NCBI RefSeq assembly: GCF_038396675.1
Contig: NC_088928.1
Location: forward strand, 61,447,501-61,511,500
DNA length: 64,000 nt
Direction of reading: 5' to 3'
Source of the DNA: Hydra vulgaris
Taxonomy: Eukaryota; Cnidaria; Hydrozoa; Anthoathecata; Hydridae
Below the pieces are notes generated by a model. The model searched no databases, was not told the origin of the DNA, and worked only from the letters and a program-made list of their open reading frames with translations. Positions 1-14,999 of this stretch are shown here, piece by piece. Position 1 is the stretch's first letter; each line of letters begins with the position of its first letter. Both the position numbers and the translations under genes were made by a program.

Positions 1-429
1 CAGATGCAAAAAAATGAGCAAAAAACTCAGACACGTTTGTAGCTATTGCTTTTAATTTTCTGAAGAATATACCATTGCCTAATAAATCAACTAACGATGT
101 GTATTTCCAAAGACAGCTTAAGTTTTTTTCATTTATTATACACATCCTATTCAGTGATGAAGTTTTTCTTTATACATACGATGAAACAACTGTAGGAGTA
201 GTAAAAGAGAGTTGATGATGTTTGCTCTATACTTTATCATTTTATTATTAATCATCTTTGTGACACAGTTTTTGAATTACATTTTTTTTTGCAATGGATG
301 TGCAGGACAAAATAAAAAATAGACTGTGTTGGTTTGCATTGTATAGTTCACTTTCAAAGACGTTTTAAATGTATTAAAGTGTCATTTCCTATACGATGTC
401 ATTCCTATATGAAATGTGATCGTGCATGG

Positions 430-691
430 CAAATGTTAATATAAAGGCTAATGTCGAAATTCCTGAGGATTGGCGTCAGGTTCTTAAGAATTGCAGAAAA
501 AAACCTTCACCTTATCTGCACTCAATCTGTTTAATATGTATTCCTCAGTTCTACCAATAAGTACTGCCAAATATAACAACTTACAAGTTCTGAAGGGCCT
601 ATGTAAACCTGATAATCGCAGTTTTTTTGATAATCTTGTTACTTCAAACACAGGAACACAAGATTCCGCATCAGAAGATTCAGATGATTAG
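430..691 (+). pseudogene. Possible transposase C-terminal remnant
   Basis: Two short open stretches in different frames follow each other. The first reads IPEDWRQVLKNCRKKPSPY from about 455; the second, after a frame change near 495, reads through a KYNNLQVLKGLC segment to an acidic serine-rich tail ending SEDSDD and a stop at 689-691. The basic patch followed by an acidic tail resembles the C-terminal ends of transposon-encoded proteins, but I cannot name the family. No upstream coding sequence was recognised in bases 1-430. It could be chance. Confidence 0.25.
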
Positions 692-1404
<713 letters not shown>

Positions 1405-1660
1405 TACACAAATATATGTACTTAGCCGTACAGATATATTATGACAGTATCAATTTATATATGCAAAGATGATGATGATGTGTGTGTATGTGTGACCAGG
1501 ATCACTTTTGATTTTTGCTTCATAACAATTTTTTAATGCACCTTTTTTTTAAGTGATTGGTTTAATTTGTAGAATAAATTTATTTCTACAAAAATAAATT
1601 TATCAATTACTAAAATATAACAGGTTAAACTTGTATGACTAATTAAAGTAAAACTAGAAA

Positions 1661-1702
1661 TTTGTATCAAGGTACCCCACCCATGGGGTACTTTGATACA
1701 AA
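1661..1702. repeat. 19-bp-arm palindrome (solo TIR pair?)
   Basis: Arms TTTGTATCAAGGTACCCCA (1661-1679) and its complement with one G/T change (1684-1702) enclose a 4-nt spacer. It could be two abutting transposon termini or a hairpin. The ATTTTGATACAAAG stretch just outside the pogo-type element at 61858 is a loose match. Confidence 0.7.
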
Positions 1703-2312
1703 CTATGAGTATCATTAAAAAAGTAAATATAAAGTAAAAAATGTAAAGAAAATTTTTTACTTAAAAGAGAAAAAAAATAATTAATATAGCCCTAGTAATG
1801 CATCTAATGGTCCAAATCACATTTCAGAAATCATGATAATATATTGTTTTAAATGTCATTTTTAAGCATCAATAAATAATGTCTTAGTACTGCAATTGGA
1901 TCTCCTAGTATTATATCTGGAAAAAAAATTTGAAAATTGGCTGTAAATATATAAAAAAAATTACTTTAAGTATTATTTGGCACAATAAAGTTTTGCAGTT
2001 TTAGCACACCCCATAAATGCTTGCTAATCATACTTACACCCCATCAAATCATACTTGCTAATAGAAAACAATCACTTTATTTTCAAAATCAACTTGTTTT
2101 TTAAATGATTTTGTTTAATGAAGTAAAGAGCCTATGGATTCTAGTTTACAATATAGTGTTACTTTTTGAATAAGATATAACTTATCAACTTTAAAAACTA
2201 ATAAATTACTTTGTCATCAAAAAAATACAAATTTCAAACCTTCGCAGGCCTAATGATGACAAATGATATTTTTTTAAATATAAAATATAAAAATGGTTAT
2301 CACAACTCTTAA
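1703..2312. other. AT-rich spacer
   Basis: No gene or repeat recognised. A short direct echo of 'catcaaatcatacttgctaa' type sequence occurs near 2020-2060. Confidence 0.4.
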
Positions 2313-2337
2313 GATGCCTCCAATAAGATAGTGTAAA

Positions 2338-2406
<69 letters not shown>

Positions 2407-2442
2407 CAATTTACACTATCTTATTGGCAAAGGAGCATGGTA
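2313..2442. repeat. Inverted repeat enclosing a (TA)n core
   Basis: The motif CCAATAAGATAGTGTAAATT (2321-2340) recurs inverted after the array (AATTTACACTATCTTATTGG, 2409-2428). The space between, 2343-2405, is pure TA/AT. Outer bases (ATGC at both ends) also match imperfectly. This looks like a short MITE or fold-back whose centre is, or became, a TA microsatellite. Confidence 0.8.
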
Positions 2443-3160
2443 TATACATTTTTATCTTATATTTTATATAATTACCTTTTCTTTTTATAATGCAAAGAAC
2501 TTATGCTAAAATTATATCCATACTTAAGTCTAGGATTAAATTTGGGTGCCAAAATTTGATCCCTAAATTGATCCCTATTTGATCTTTTTTTTATATATAT
2601 TAAATAATTAAATATAATATTACACTTTTAAAAATATTTGATAAAAACAAATTTCTTTCTTTTCTTGAATTTTGTATAAATAAATTAAAATATCATAAAT
2701 TTCTTTAAATTATTATTCCTTAAATTTCTAATTGCGCCTCAGCAACTAAAAATGATTTTTTATTTTTAAAAAATTAGCAAATAACAAATTTAACTTGCAT
2801 TTAAAAAAAAAGTTTAATGAACATTTTGTTCAAATTTTTGATGCAGCCTCAGAACACGTTTACAAAGAAATTTAGATTTTTGTAAAAAAAAAATGTTAGG
2901 AAAAAAAACCGAATAAAAATTCCAATAAAATCACCTTTTTTTTTTTTTTTTTGGAATAAATAAAATTTAAATATTGAACAATATTTAGTAATATTTTTAA
3001 ATAAGTTTGACACAAACTTTTGTAACAAACTTTTTCACATAATTATCATTCAAATGTTAAATTGGTTTTTTATAAAATTATGTATTTCTTTATGCTTATC
3101 ACCTAATTTAAAATAATAATAAAAATGTACACTGTAAGTATTAACCTACCGTGTGCAACA
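2443..3160. other. AT-rich spacer
   Basis: Many A and T runs, including a 17-T run ending near 2952. No gene recognised. Confidence 0.4.
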
Positions 3161-3889
3161 TGACACTTTTAGTGATGTCCATGTTATTACACTGATATTT
3201 TAATGCTCTTAATGAAATCAGCCTTTCTGAAAGCTACCACAGAGTTCAGGGAGCCCTACTTCTAGTTAGCCATTGGAACCATTAAACTGAGTTTTTGAGC
3301 TATACCATCATTAGGAGATAACAGGAAGGGTTACATAGCCACTAACAAAGAGGAACAAGCAAAAATCTATGGGTAAAGTCAAGAAGATCCAGCATTCATC
3401 ATCCTAAGCACGAAACAAGGTAACACAGATTTACATTTATGCCAGCCTAAAAGATAAAGAATGGGTGCAAGAATGATCAACATAATTATACTACTTGCCC
3501 CTAAAGTCTTTGCCTAGGAGGCCTTCTACAAAACTGAAGCTGGATGTAGTTAACATCTGCCCAAGATGAGTATTTTTATAAAGACACCATTCGCCCTTAC
3601 TCAACCAAGAGCCTCAAGGCAGGTGAATTTGCGTAGAAAAACAAGTCCTGCAAGGTACCAGGACATAGGGAATGTTGTACTGGATTAATTTTACCAGTAC
3701 CAGAGTGATGTGATGAACCTGACCTGACATGATATGACCTGACCTGGAGTAGTTAAAAAAAGTTACTTCTGTTAGCAGTACTAGAAAACATTGAATGGGA
3801 GAGTTTGCAAATGCATTAGGAAAACATGGCATCTAAAGGAATACTTAAAATTAAGGTGAACACATTTTACATATGTGCTTAACACCGTG

Positions 3890-4086
3890 TTAGAGGTTCA
3901 GATAGAACACAAACATACATGTAGTAATTTATGGTTGAATGAAGACTGCCAAACGTTCAGGCAAAACACAAACATACATGTAGAACTTACAGGTGAGTGA
4001 ACACCACTACTGAGGTCAGGCAGAATACAAACATTAATATATAGTAAATTTTAGTTGGGCTAACACAGAAACTATGACACGTTCAG
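3890..4086. repeat. Three diverged ~62-bp tandem units
   Basis: Starts at GTTCAG (3895), GTTCAG (3955), GGTCAG (4015) and a last GTTCAG (4081). Each unit carries a version of 'acacaaacatacatgtag' (the third decayed) and an amino-rich tail 'gttgaatgaa/gtgagtgaa/gttgggctaa'. Confidence 0.65.
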
Positions 4087-4995
4087 AAGTCTTTTCAGGA
4101 CAGTTGTGGAGTTTCACGCCTTATATCACTATGCATACAATATTTTGTTTTGACAATTTGGCCACAGCACTTTGCATGTTTTGATAATTTGCATGTTTTA
4201 AAAATGTGCTGAATAAACCAAAATAAACTGAAGAGAAAATTAAATATAAACAAACCATAAACTAAAAAGAGAAACAAAATCTCAACGAATAATAAAATAA
4301 TTCAAAAATAAATCAGTAAAAATAAATCAGTAAAAATAAAATCATAAAATTAATATATTCTTTCAATTTAGAAGCGTCTCTAATAATAGTTCAAACTTAA
4401 TAATTAATTTAAAAGTGTCTCAATTAATAGTTTAAACTATATAATTTTTTCTATGTCACTATGTTAGTGTAGCTCTTAGTTTGATTTAATGTTGTATTTA
4501 TGAGTTACAACTGATAGTTCGGGGTTGGTTGAAGGTTCAAATCCTATTAGCAAATAATTTTTTTAATGTTCTATTTGCTTAGTAGACATTAGAAAATTTC
4601 AAAGTTTCAAATTTTTAAATAAGTTTCAAAGTAATTGAGCTTGGATTAAACTTTGAAATTTTGATCTTTTCTAAATTTCATAAACTTAAAAATAAAAATA
4701 AAATAAATTTTGTACTTTTTTTTTTCTGGTTTGTTTTTTTATTTATTTTATCATTCGTTTATTTTTATTTTTTTTATTTTTATTTTTTATTTTTCTTTTT
4801 AGTTTATGGTTTGGCTATTTTTAATTTTAGTTAAAGTTGACATTTGTTTATTCAGTACATTTTTTAAAAGCACTAATTTTCAAGACCAAGAGCCGTGGCC
4901 AAGTTGTCAAAACAAAATATGATATGCCTTGTCATATAAAGCGCGTGGCTGCATGCCTCTCCTGAAAAGGCTTTCCTTCAACTATCTAACAGATA
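4086..4995. repeat. ~900-bp fold-back (long inverted repeat)
   Basis: The left arm contains AGTCTTTTCAGGA (about 4088), AATATTTTGTTTTGACAA (4140-4157), TTTGGCCACAGCA, then GAATAAACCAAAATAAACTG and AACAAACCATAAACTAAAAA (to about 4270). The right arm has the complements in reverse order: TTTTTAGTTTATGG (4797), TTTATTCAGTACAT (about 4847), GCCGTGGCCAAG, TTGTCAAAACAAAATATGAT (4904-4923) and TCCTGAAAAGGCTTTCC (about 4960). The centre near 4520-4550 holds GGTTCAAATCC, which resembles a tRNA B box. No transposase is present; it is likely non-autonomous. Confidence 0.75.
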
Positions 4996-5519
4996 ATAAT
5001 AAATTACTCTATAGCCACGATAAATATTAGATAGTATTGATAACAGGAAGTACAATTCTTCTAGTCTTTGCTTAGAAAGCAATTCTTTCTAGACAGCAGG
5101 ACATGGAACAGATTGCACTAGATTACCAGGTACTTTTGCTTTTATTTTTGTTACCAGGGTGATCACGATGATCATATGCCTGACTTGACAAAAATGTAAA
5201 AGATACAATGAAAATATAACTCTTGCAATATCTGAATTTATATTTTCTAGAGTTATAGGAGATAAGTAGTTTGTTTTTAAGCCAAGTTTAAAAACTCTTA
5301 TTTTTTTACTTAGTTTTTGTGTACTTGTTGGATAGAGTAGGGTGGGTTAATTTAAGCTTATATTTTTTAGCTATTTTTGATATTGGGCAAAAAATATATT
5401 TAGCAAAACAATTTATTTTTTGAAAAAAGCTTAAATCATAATTAGAGATCTTAAAATCATAATTAGGCATCTTTTTTAGTAAATTGCATTTAAAAAAATG
5501 TATTTTTTTAAATGTAATT

Positions 5520-6625
5520 TACTTATTTGATACTACCATTTATTCTTGTCGTGATAAGAAGGCAACACTCTCTGATTGCTTGGAGGGGCCTTTGAGCTTG
5601 AAAAAGATCTCACTTCTTCTACAGCATGGAGCTCACAGTGGCTGGTGATCTTCAATTCAGATAAAACTCAATTTTTTTCAGCCAATCGTTATCGCAATAA
5701 TTTAGATCTTCCTATATTTATGAACGGTGATGTACTCGATGAATCATCCACTCTTCATCTTTTAGGATTAACTCTTACTTCCTATCTTTCTTGGAAACCA
5801 TATATCAAATCCATTTCAAAATAAGCATCTGCTAAGGTTGCATCTCTTTATCGAGCTCAACACTTTCTTACTTCGGATTCTATTCTCTATCTCTATAAAT
5901 CTCAAATCCGGCCTTGTATGGAATACTATTGCCATGTCTGGGGTGGATCTTCTAATGATGATCTTTCTCTTTTAGACAAGGTGCAAAAATGCATTGTAAA
6001 CATAGTTGGACCTGCTCTTGCAGCCAACCTTTAACCATTATCACATCGTCGTAATGTTGCTTCTCTTTCTCTTTTCTACAAATACTATAATAGGCACTGC
6101 TCTAAAGAGCTAGCGTCTCTTGTGCCATCTACTAAAATTCATTCTCGTGTTACTCGTCATTCAATTAAGTCTCATCCTTAAGTGCTCGAAAAACTCTTAT
6201 TCGTCTAGTTTTTTCCTCAAACATCAGTTCTTTGGAATTCGCTTCCTTCATCTTGCTTTCCTGATTCATATAATTTGCGATCCTTTAAGTTGTCTGTCAA
6301 TCGTTATCTTGCTCTACAATGTTCATCTTTTTTCTTCCAGTAACTTCCAGCTTTAATTAGTGGTTGCTTTCAACCTTGTTGGAATTTTCTTCTCTGTTAG
6401 TTGTTTTCCAAAGAATTTTGAATTTTCTTGCATTTTAATTTCCACAGTTTTTTTTTATGACTTGTTTAAATGTCAACCTGTTTCTCTGCATTATGACCTT
6501 ATTTGTCAAGGTTCATGTTTTGAAGTTATAGAGTTAAGATTGGGTTGTAACCACAATTATAGTAGCCTCCTTGGCTGTAGTGGTCTTCTTGGCCTTGGGC
6601 ATGTGAATTAACATAAAAAAATATA
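5520..6625 (+). pseudogene. 5'-truncated LINE, reverse transcriptase C-terminus
   Basis: Translation starts inside the catalytic block (DTTIYSC, just after where FADD would be, near 5530), changes frame near 5585, then continues through FNSDKTQFF, HLLGLTLTSYLSWKPYI and, past a TAA stop at 5821-5823, KVASLYRAQHFLTSDSILYLYKSQIRPCMEYYCHVWGG. A second stop lies near 6032, and a frameshift near 6180 follows KIHSRVTRHSIKSH. The C-terminal ASTSVLWNSLP-like block and NRYLALQ are typical of CR1/Jockey-type LINEs. The 3' end is close to the A-rich stretch at 6614-6625. The same family reappears, on the minus strand, at 63.0-64.0 kb, and a scrap lies at 41.0 kb. It is dead: multiple stops, frameshifts and no endonuclease. 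Confidence 0.75.
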
Positions 6626-8923
<2,298 letters not shown>

Positions 8924-9050
8924 AGTGCCGCTATATCAACTGAGGTTTTGGCATGGGGCAGCAATCTTTTCTTTCATTTTTTTTCGTTTTTTTGAAAAAG
9001 CTGTATGCTAACTATGATAACCTATAATAAGCAAAAGTAGTAAGCATATA

Positions 9051-10356
9051 CAGGGTGTTTGGGATAAATTTGACATATTTATAATTGATTATATTTTTTT
9101 GTAGATTAGAGGTATTAATACACACTACAGGTCATTTAAAAGTTTGAACCCTTCTTCATTCATATACAAGATGTCAGAAAGGATGGATGACTGGAACCCA
9201 CCTGAATCATGGAAGAGAATAACTTGCATCATGATGATTCTTGCCGGCCATCAAAATAAGGATATTATGACTGCTGCCCAATGCTCCCTGAACACAGTAA
9301 AAACAATCAGGTATGAACTAGAGACTTGCAATGGTGACTACGAGGATGTAGTAAGAAGAAAGATCCCTAGCAGACGATCTGATTGCGTTCGTACAGCAGA
9401 ATTCCTCGCAAGTCTGCAGGAACAGGTGTTGAAGAACCCTGGCATTGGAATTCGGGCTTTGTCACGTGAAATGAATGTTGCATCCTCTACTATGAAGCTT
9501 GCACTCAATGAAGACCTTCGCTACTACTCATACAAGCGCCACAAAGGTCAGCTACTCACAGAAAAGGCCCGTGAAAAACGTTTGATAAACGCGAAGAAAC
9601 TTCTAAACAAAGTGAAACATCCTGTTGAACCACAAACAATCTGGTTTTTTTCCGATGAGAAAAACTTTTGCCAGGATCAAAAACACAACACGCAGAATAA
9701 CAGGTGGCTTGCATGCAGTACAAAGGACATTCCTCGTGTAATGCAGACTAAATTTCCCCAAACTGTGATGGTTTTCGGATGTGTATCCTCTGAAGGCGAT
9801 GTGATGGCTCCGCATTTTTTCCAAGAGGGCCTCAGGTTGACTTTAGATGGCTACGTGGAGTTGCTGAACACTGTAGTCAAGCCCTGGATAACAAGGGTAG
9901 CCAATTGTAGGCCGTATGTATGGCAGCAGGATTCGGCCCCTTGCCATACCTCTGTGAAAAGTCAAAAATGGTTGTCTGAAAATTTCTACGACTTCACCAG
10001 TCCAAATGTTTGGCCTCCAAACTCCCCAGACCTTAACCCCATGGATTATTTTGTATGGGGCGCAGTTGAAAAAGACACCAATCGCACTTCCAGTAATACA
10101 AAAGCCCAGTTAGTGGATAAAATTAAAACAGTTTTTGAGGCCCTTCCCAGGGAGACTGTAGCATTAGCTTGTTCGAAATTCCGAAGCAGGATTGAAGCAG
10201 TGATCGATGCTAATGGTGGTTATTTTGAGTGAATTTTGTTCATAGTATTGTAATTTACTATGCCTGTAATTTTTTTGTCAACTCATTAAATTTAATAGAT
10301 ACAAAGAAGATTTTCCTTTTTCTTTCGAAACTGTCAAATTTATCCCGAACACCCTG
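9051..10356 (+). mobile_element. Complete DD37D mariner-like (maT-type) transposon
   Basis: The element is 1306 bp long. The left TIR begins CAGGGTGTTTGGGATAAATT and continues to GACA at 9075; the right end (10332-10356) is its reverse complement with a single difference (T/C at position 10). Both ends abut TA (9049-9050 and 10357-10358), the target duplication expected of Tc1/mariner elements. One uninterrupted transposase gene fills the interior. High TIR identity and the open ORF suggest recent activity, or at least a recent copy. Confidence 0.95.
9171..10232 (+). CDS. Tc1/mariner-superfamily transposase, DD37D
   Basis: Cut-and-paste transposase of 353 aa, acting on the TIRs that flank it. 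I chose the ATG at 9171; the longer open frame upstream (to 9144) has only a TTG. Residues 1-110 form the DNA-binding part, with helix-turn-helix-like segments (NKDIMTAAQCSLNTVKTIR; GIGIRALSREMNVASSTMK). The RNase-H-fold catalytic domain follows: D162 in FFSDEKNF, D254 in WQQDSAPCHT and D292 in NSPDLNPMDYFVWG. Exactly 37 residues separate the second and third, and the third is Asp rather than the Glu of Tc1, placing it with DD37D (maT-like) rather than Tc1 (DD34E) or mariner (DD34D). No stop or frameshift was seen. Family assignment is from motif spacing; function is inferred. Confidence 0.95.
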   Translation: MSERMDDWNPPESWKRITCIMMILAGHQNKDIMTAAQCSLNTVKTIRYELETCNGDYEDVVRRKIPSRRSDCVRTAEFLASLQEQVLKNPGIGIRALSREMNVASSTMKLALNEDLRYYSYKRHKGQLLTEKAREKRLINAKKLLNKVKHPVEPQTIWFFSDEKNFCQDQKHNTQNNRWLACSTKDIPRVMQTKFPQTVMVFGCVSSEGDVMAPHFFQEGLRLTLDGYVELLNTVVKPWITRVANCRPYVWQQDSAPCHTSVKSQKWLSENFYDFTSPNVWPPNSPDLNPMDYFVWGAVEKDTNRTSSNTKAQLVDKIKTVFEALPRETVALACSKFRSRIEAVIDANGGYFE

Positions 10357-10368
10357 TACTATATATAT

Positions 10369-11016
10369 CAAGAGTTGAATTAGGCAATTGCGATTTGCGA
10401 TATCTGTAAAAATATCTGTTCTTCAAAATTTAAGTTTATGCAAAATCGTGTACTTTGTTTTCAAGGGGCAAATCAACTTAAATTTGTTAATGAAAAAGTT
10501 ATAAAAAACAAAACAATAAACTTACGACTACAGAAGTGATAAAACTCTAGTCACTAACTGCATTATAAAAATAATAACAAAAAAGTAAAGCTTACTTAAG
10601 TAAAACATACTTATTTAAGTTTCTAAAGTTTTTAGTATTATTTGAATATCCACTATATTTTTTCTAGACGTTTTTCTACTTCAATTAAAATTTGGGATTA
10701 CTTATGGTGTTTGAATAAAGAATGATATTAATAAGTTATAAGTATGTTATAAAAGTAATAACACTATTATAATGCTATTACTTTTATAATGCAATTAGTG
10801 ACTAGAGTTTTATTACTTCTGTAGTTGTAAATTTATTGTTTTGTTTTGTTTTTTTAACTTATTTGCTAACAAATTTAAGCTAATTTGCTTCATAAAAATA
10901 AAGAACACAGTTTTGCATAAACTAAAATTTTGAAGAACAGATATTTTTCCAGATATCGCAAATTGCTTTCGCTTAATTCAACCCTTAATTAAAATCGCTA
11001 TCGCCTAATTCAACCC

Positions 11017-11018
<2 letters not shown>
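10369..11018. mobile_element. Long-TIR MITE / fold-back
   Basis: Two ~200-bp arms face each other: 10371-10575 and about 10780-11018. Matching blocks include GTTGAATTAGGC, TTTGCGATATCTG, AAATATCTGTTCTTCAAAAT, GTTTATGCAAAA, CTTAAATTTGTTA, AAAACAATAAA and AACTCTAGTCACTAA. The right arm ends with a partial duplication of its own terminus (CCTAATTCAACCCTT). It has no coding capacity and starts only 12 bp from the DD37D element. A Tc1/mariner or other DNA-transposon parent is likely but not shown. Confidence 0.8.
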
Positions 11019-12090
<1,072 letters not shown>

Positions 12091-14999
12091 GTTATTACAG
12101 GTGGTCACTATGATGTAGATGTTTTTTTAAAGGACCCAGAAAATAAAATTTTGTACAATGAAAAAAAAAAGCAATATGACAGTCATACATTTATAGCTAA
12201 TAAAAAAGGTGAGTTTTAGTTGACTTGAAAGAAAAATTAGTAGAAAATTATATGTTAGTTTCACTGCTGTAGAACAAAGATACTGAGATATTGTCTAAAA
12301 ACAACAAAAATATGTGTAGAATATGGTGTAAGACAAATAATACTGAAATGAGGTAAGGTTGTAGCACCTTCTCTTTCTCTATAGTTTTATATTCTTTCGC
12401 ATATATTTATAAGATATTTTTTTTTTTTTTTTTTTGAAAGATCTTTTTATTGAATTCTGTTTACAGAGCATAAATCAAGGATAATAGCTTTACTTTTTTA
12501 CTTTTTCTACTTAAAATAGTAATTTAACACTAAATAAATATTTTAAACAAATCCTAATTTATAAGTCTCTTAATAAAATATTTTTATTAAATTGCTAGTT
12601 GACTCGAGTTTAAATTTTAGCTTATGATTTTCTTTAAAAATCAAATATTTATTTAATACTCATAGAACATTTAAAAAAACATATTTGTTAAGTCTACCTC
12701 ACTAAACATTATGGGTTTACAAACAGTGCAAACTTTTTATATCATTTTAGCTATTTATTAACTTATAATAACTTATGAGAGATGATAGTTTATATATTTT
12801 TTCTGACCTATATAACACAGTGGGCCCAAAAGGCAAAGTTGTGGAAACAGAATCATGAATTCATTAAATCATGAAATGATTTGCAAAATCTTAGAAAGCA
12901 TATTGAGAATTTTTGGAAGGATATTTTTTGCTGGTTGTAGGAAAATATAATTTTGTGATACTTATTTAAAGCTAGTTTCGAATTACCATATTTAAGGATT
13001 TTATAAAAATGAGTGTTTTTTTTTTTTTTTTTTTGATAAATATTCAAATTTAAAGAAGTTTTTATATGAGAAAACAATGTTAATTTATTATATCTACTTA
13101 AAGAAAATTTAAAAGTTTAATTAATTTAGAGAACGTTTATCAATTAGAAATTTAGTACTCAAAAACATTTGGTTAAATTTGGATTTTAAATAATGTTAAT
13201 ATAATGGTTTTCAAATTTATAAAAGGTTTGCAATCATCAAGATATGTGTTTGTTTTCAAAAATAAACAATCATTTAATCTGCGTTGATGCTCATTTGAAC
13301 AACAATCTTGGCATAACTTTAGAGAATGCAAATGAATAATTCTGTTTAAGATACCAAGATCAAATTTCTCCAAAAGATATTAGCATAAGCATCTTCAAAA
13401 GTCCTAAGACATTAATAAGATATATAAGCTGTTCTTCATATGATTTATTAGAGAAACTTTCAGCAGTTTCATATATATTTGTTATTTGCTTTAAGACTTT
13501 CTTCAGATAAATTCCCAAGGCCATAATCATTATTAAGATTGAATAATTAAGCTGATTGGTGAAGGACTATGTACAGAGTGTGGATAAATTGCTCCCATGC
13601 CTTATTTGATTTATGAATACATAAGCTATGTATTCATGTATCACAATTTATTTTTAAATACCACTGGACTGCTACATGCAGTTAAGTTGAGTTGCTTAAA
13701 TTAAATAAATTGCTAAATAGACTGCATAAATTGTATGCTAAAAATACTGCATAAATTTTATGCCTAATAAATTATTTGCAATTTACTAGTGGCTCACCAG
13801 TCTTAATAGAATAATTCGTATAATATTTTTAAATTTTTTGATACCCCTAGTTGGCTCTATAGAAAATAGATGAACTTTGGTTGAAAGTTCTTGGTTAAAC
13901 CAAAAAGTCTTTTAGATTTAAAAGATTTTTATTTACTTTTCAAAAAAGTCAACCCGCATGACTCCTGATTACACACTGTGTTCCATTTTCCTGTTTACTG
14001 ATTGTTGTTTTGAAGATGGAATCAATCATTTTATAAATATCAACAAAAACCCTGTTCAGTTCAAATTAATGAGGAAAATTTTTAACACAAGTATTTATAG
14101 CAATCACCATCTTTAGGCAAATCTTTTACAAACTGTTTTATTTAGCCCAATTTTAGGCGTAGTGGTGGTATAAGATCTTTTTTTTTTTTCATCTCCTAAA
14201 ACATTATGTAACCTGTTCCTGTCAGGTGTCGTTAGTTTTCTTACGACCATTTTTTTAGGTGCAATGTTGATTATTTGCTCCACTGTCAGCTAAAACGAGA
14301 ACTTTTAAATGCAATTTATTGACCATGAAGCATGGAGACAACATTTAAATTTCCTTGCACCAATAAGTTATGATTTATGTGTATAATTTTTTAACAACAG
14401 TTTTTAAACTAGTTTTTAATGGGTTTGAAAAAAATCTCTAATCTTTTTAGTTATTACCCAACACCACATTCATTCATTAGACTGTGCAGGGCTCGACAGT
14501 CATTTTTTAAGAAACTTTGTATTCAAGAAACATTTTGTTCATTTGTGCGAAAAAAAAACGTTCGTAAAAAACAAAAGAAAACAAAGGCTTTTTAAATATG
14601 TAGTTTATATTTTAGATATTTATTGTTTTGTCTTTTTTGTTAATAGGTGAATACGTATTCTGCTTCAGCAATGAATTTTCTTCATTCACTCACAAAACAG
14701 TTTACTTTGACTTTCAATCCGGTGAGGAACGCCCTTTGTCTCCTGGTATTGGTGATCACCATACTGCTCTTACTATGATTGAAACTACAGCACTATCAAT
14801 CCATGAATCATTGAAGGTGATTATTGATTATCAAACGCACCATCGGTTGAGAGAATTAACATCAAGAGAAATGGCAGAATATTTGTATGAGCGAGTTCAA
14901 TATTGGTCACTCGGACAGACTATAGTTATAGTTTTTGTTGCTGTTGGAGAAGTATTAGTACTTAGAAATTTTTTCTCTGAAAAACGGGATAGATTGTAA
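12091..14999 (+). CDS. TMED7: p24/TMED family cargo receptor (TMED3/7-like), last two coding exons
   Basis: Exons 12091-12208 and 14647-14999 join in phase 1 (GT at 12209, AG at 14645-14646) and give the last 156 residues. The reading [19 protein letters not shown] begins inside the GOLD domain; [18 protein letters not shown] is its conserved C-terminal strand pair. A helical coiled-coil region ([25 protein letters not shown]) follows, then one membrane span ([17 protein letters not shown]) and the short cytosolic tail [11 protein letters not shown] with the di-Phe ER-export signal. p24 proteins cycle between ER and Golgi in COPI/COPII vesicles and help sort cargo. The wording is closest to vertebrate TMED7/TMED3 (gamma class). 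The N-terminal exon (signal peptide and first GOLD strands, about 65-75 aa) was not found. The tail lacks a classical C-terminal KKxx. An AATAAA lies at 15571, 570 bp past the stop. Confidence 0.93.
12209..14646 (+). other. TMED-like gene intron, 2.4 kb
   Basis: It has a GTGAGT donor and a TTTGTTAATAG acceptor. It contains poly(T) runs (12419-12436, 13017-13035) but no complete mobile element that I could identify. Confidence 0.85.

Larger units (their letters stand above)
3160..5220. repeat. Composite repeat block around a large fold-back
   Basis: The left flank (about 3610-3750: gcaaggtaccaggacatag..., accagagtgatgtgatga, cctgacctgac) has a related direct copy on the right flank (about 5090-5190: gcaggacatggaacagatt..., accagggtgatcacgatgat, cctgacttgac). 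These flanking direct copies bracket the tandem array and the fold-back listed separately, so the block behaves like one large repeat unit, moderately GC-richer than its surroundings on the left side. No protein coding recognised. Confidence 0.5.

Noticed and set aside
4440..4560. A tRNA gene around the GGTTCAAATCC motif
   Set aside because: The T-arm pairs poorly and no acceptor stem or convincing A box was found; kept only as a note on the fold-back centre.
9603..9824. 73-aa minus-strand ORF
   Set aside because: Antisense shadow of the intact DD37D transposase.
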